This document shows, piece by piece, positions 63,893 to 64,000 of a DNA stretch of 64,000 nt. Within the stretch, counting starts at the first letter, position 1; each line of letters starts with the position of its first letter. The position numbers were made by a program, and so were the translations under genes. The DNA is from Izhakiella capsodis (GTDB lineage: Bacteria; Pseudomonadota; Gammaproteobacteria; Enterobacterales; Enterobacteriaceae). The notes under the pieces are model-generated. The model ran no database searches, had not been told where the DNA came from, and was given only the letters and a program-made list of their open reading frames with translations. The stretch covers positions 128,750-192,749 of the forward strand of contig NZ_FOVC01000006.1 in the NCBI RefSeq assembly GCF_900115045.1. Reading direction: 5' to 3'.

Positions 63893-64000
63893 AAGGTTAA
63901 GCCTCACGGGTCATTAGTACCGGTCAGCTCAACGCATCGCTGCGCTTACACATCCGGCCTATCAACGTCGTCGTCTTCAACGTCCCTTCAGGACTCTCAA
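63893..64000 (-). rRNA. rrl: 23S ribosomal RNA, 3' end only
   Basis: The last 108 bases of the window on the minus strand match the 3' end of 23S rRNA, ending CCGTGAGGCTTAACCTT with one base difference nearby compared with E. coli. The gene continues beyond 64000. A 110-base spacer separates it from 5S. Confidence 0.95.

Overview
The window is a chromosomal segment of a member of the order Enterobacterales. Gene order and protein similarity match Escherichia coli K-12 over long stretches: proY-brnQ-phoR-phoB / sbcD-sbcC, rdgC-ppnP, proA-proB / phoE / crl-frsA-gpt / pepD / dinB / dpaA / yafJ-gmhA / fadE, and tRNA-Asp-dnaQ / rnhA / yafS / gloB / mltD / yafE-yafD followed by tRNA-Asp, 5S and 23S rRNA. 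The differences from E. coli (no araJ or mak next to sbcC and rdgC, a longer SbcC, and mtn, hpx and mdc clusters present) suggest a non-Escherichia genus, possibly Erwiniaceae-like. That genus-level guess is inference only.

Layout. 1-11.9 kb: amino-acid transport (proY cut by the window edge, brnQ), phosphate sensing (phoBR with a Pho box), DNA end processing (sbcDC), rdgC, ppnP. 12.1-24.6 kb: a gene-poor accessory stretch starting after marC. It holds an acyltransferase-3 protein lacking the usual R-X10-H residues, a small methyltransferase, a SymE-like toxin, LuxR-type and XRE-type regulators, small unknown proteins, a tandem tRNA-Lys(CTT)/tRNA-Gly(TCC), a cold-shock block (CspA-like protein with a cspA-type leader, a YmcF-like small protein that seems to start at ATT, YmjA, and a CSD protein with an extra domain), a wrecked aldo/keto reductase gene and a truncated carboxymuconolactone decarboxylase gene. 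24.7-38.9 kb: conserved core from proline synthesis to fatty-acid oxidation.

39.2-56.2 kb: a metabolic block placed between fadE and tRNA-Asp. It carries the methionine salvage pathway (mtnK / mtnA, mtnBCD / mtnE-yafV) with MetJ-box-like operators at both divergent promoters, a two-gene purine/allantoin module (racemase plus class V aminotransferase), and a complete malonate decarboxylase operon mdcABCDEFGH with its LysR regulator mdcR convergent at the end. 56.5-64 kb: tRNA-Asp, dnaQ/rnhA, gloB, mltD, yafE, yafD, a decayed yafC-like LysR gene, then the end of an rRNA operon on the minus strand (23S 3' end, 5S, tRNA-Asp, terminator).

The most notable observations are the ATT-initiated YmcF-like reading frame behind the CspA-like gene, the acyltransferase without its catalytic motif, the PhoE-position porin with Gln in place of the anion-selectivity lysine, the MetJ-controlled salvage genes with a perfect 13-bp inverted repeat before mtnE, and the decaying 12.8-24.6 kb region.
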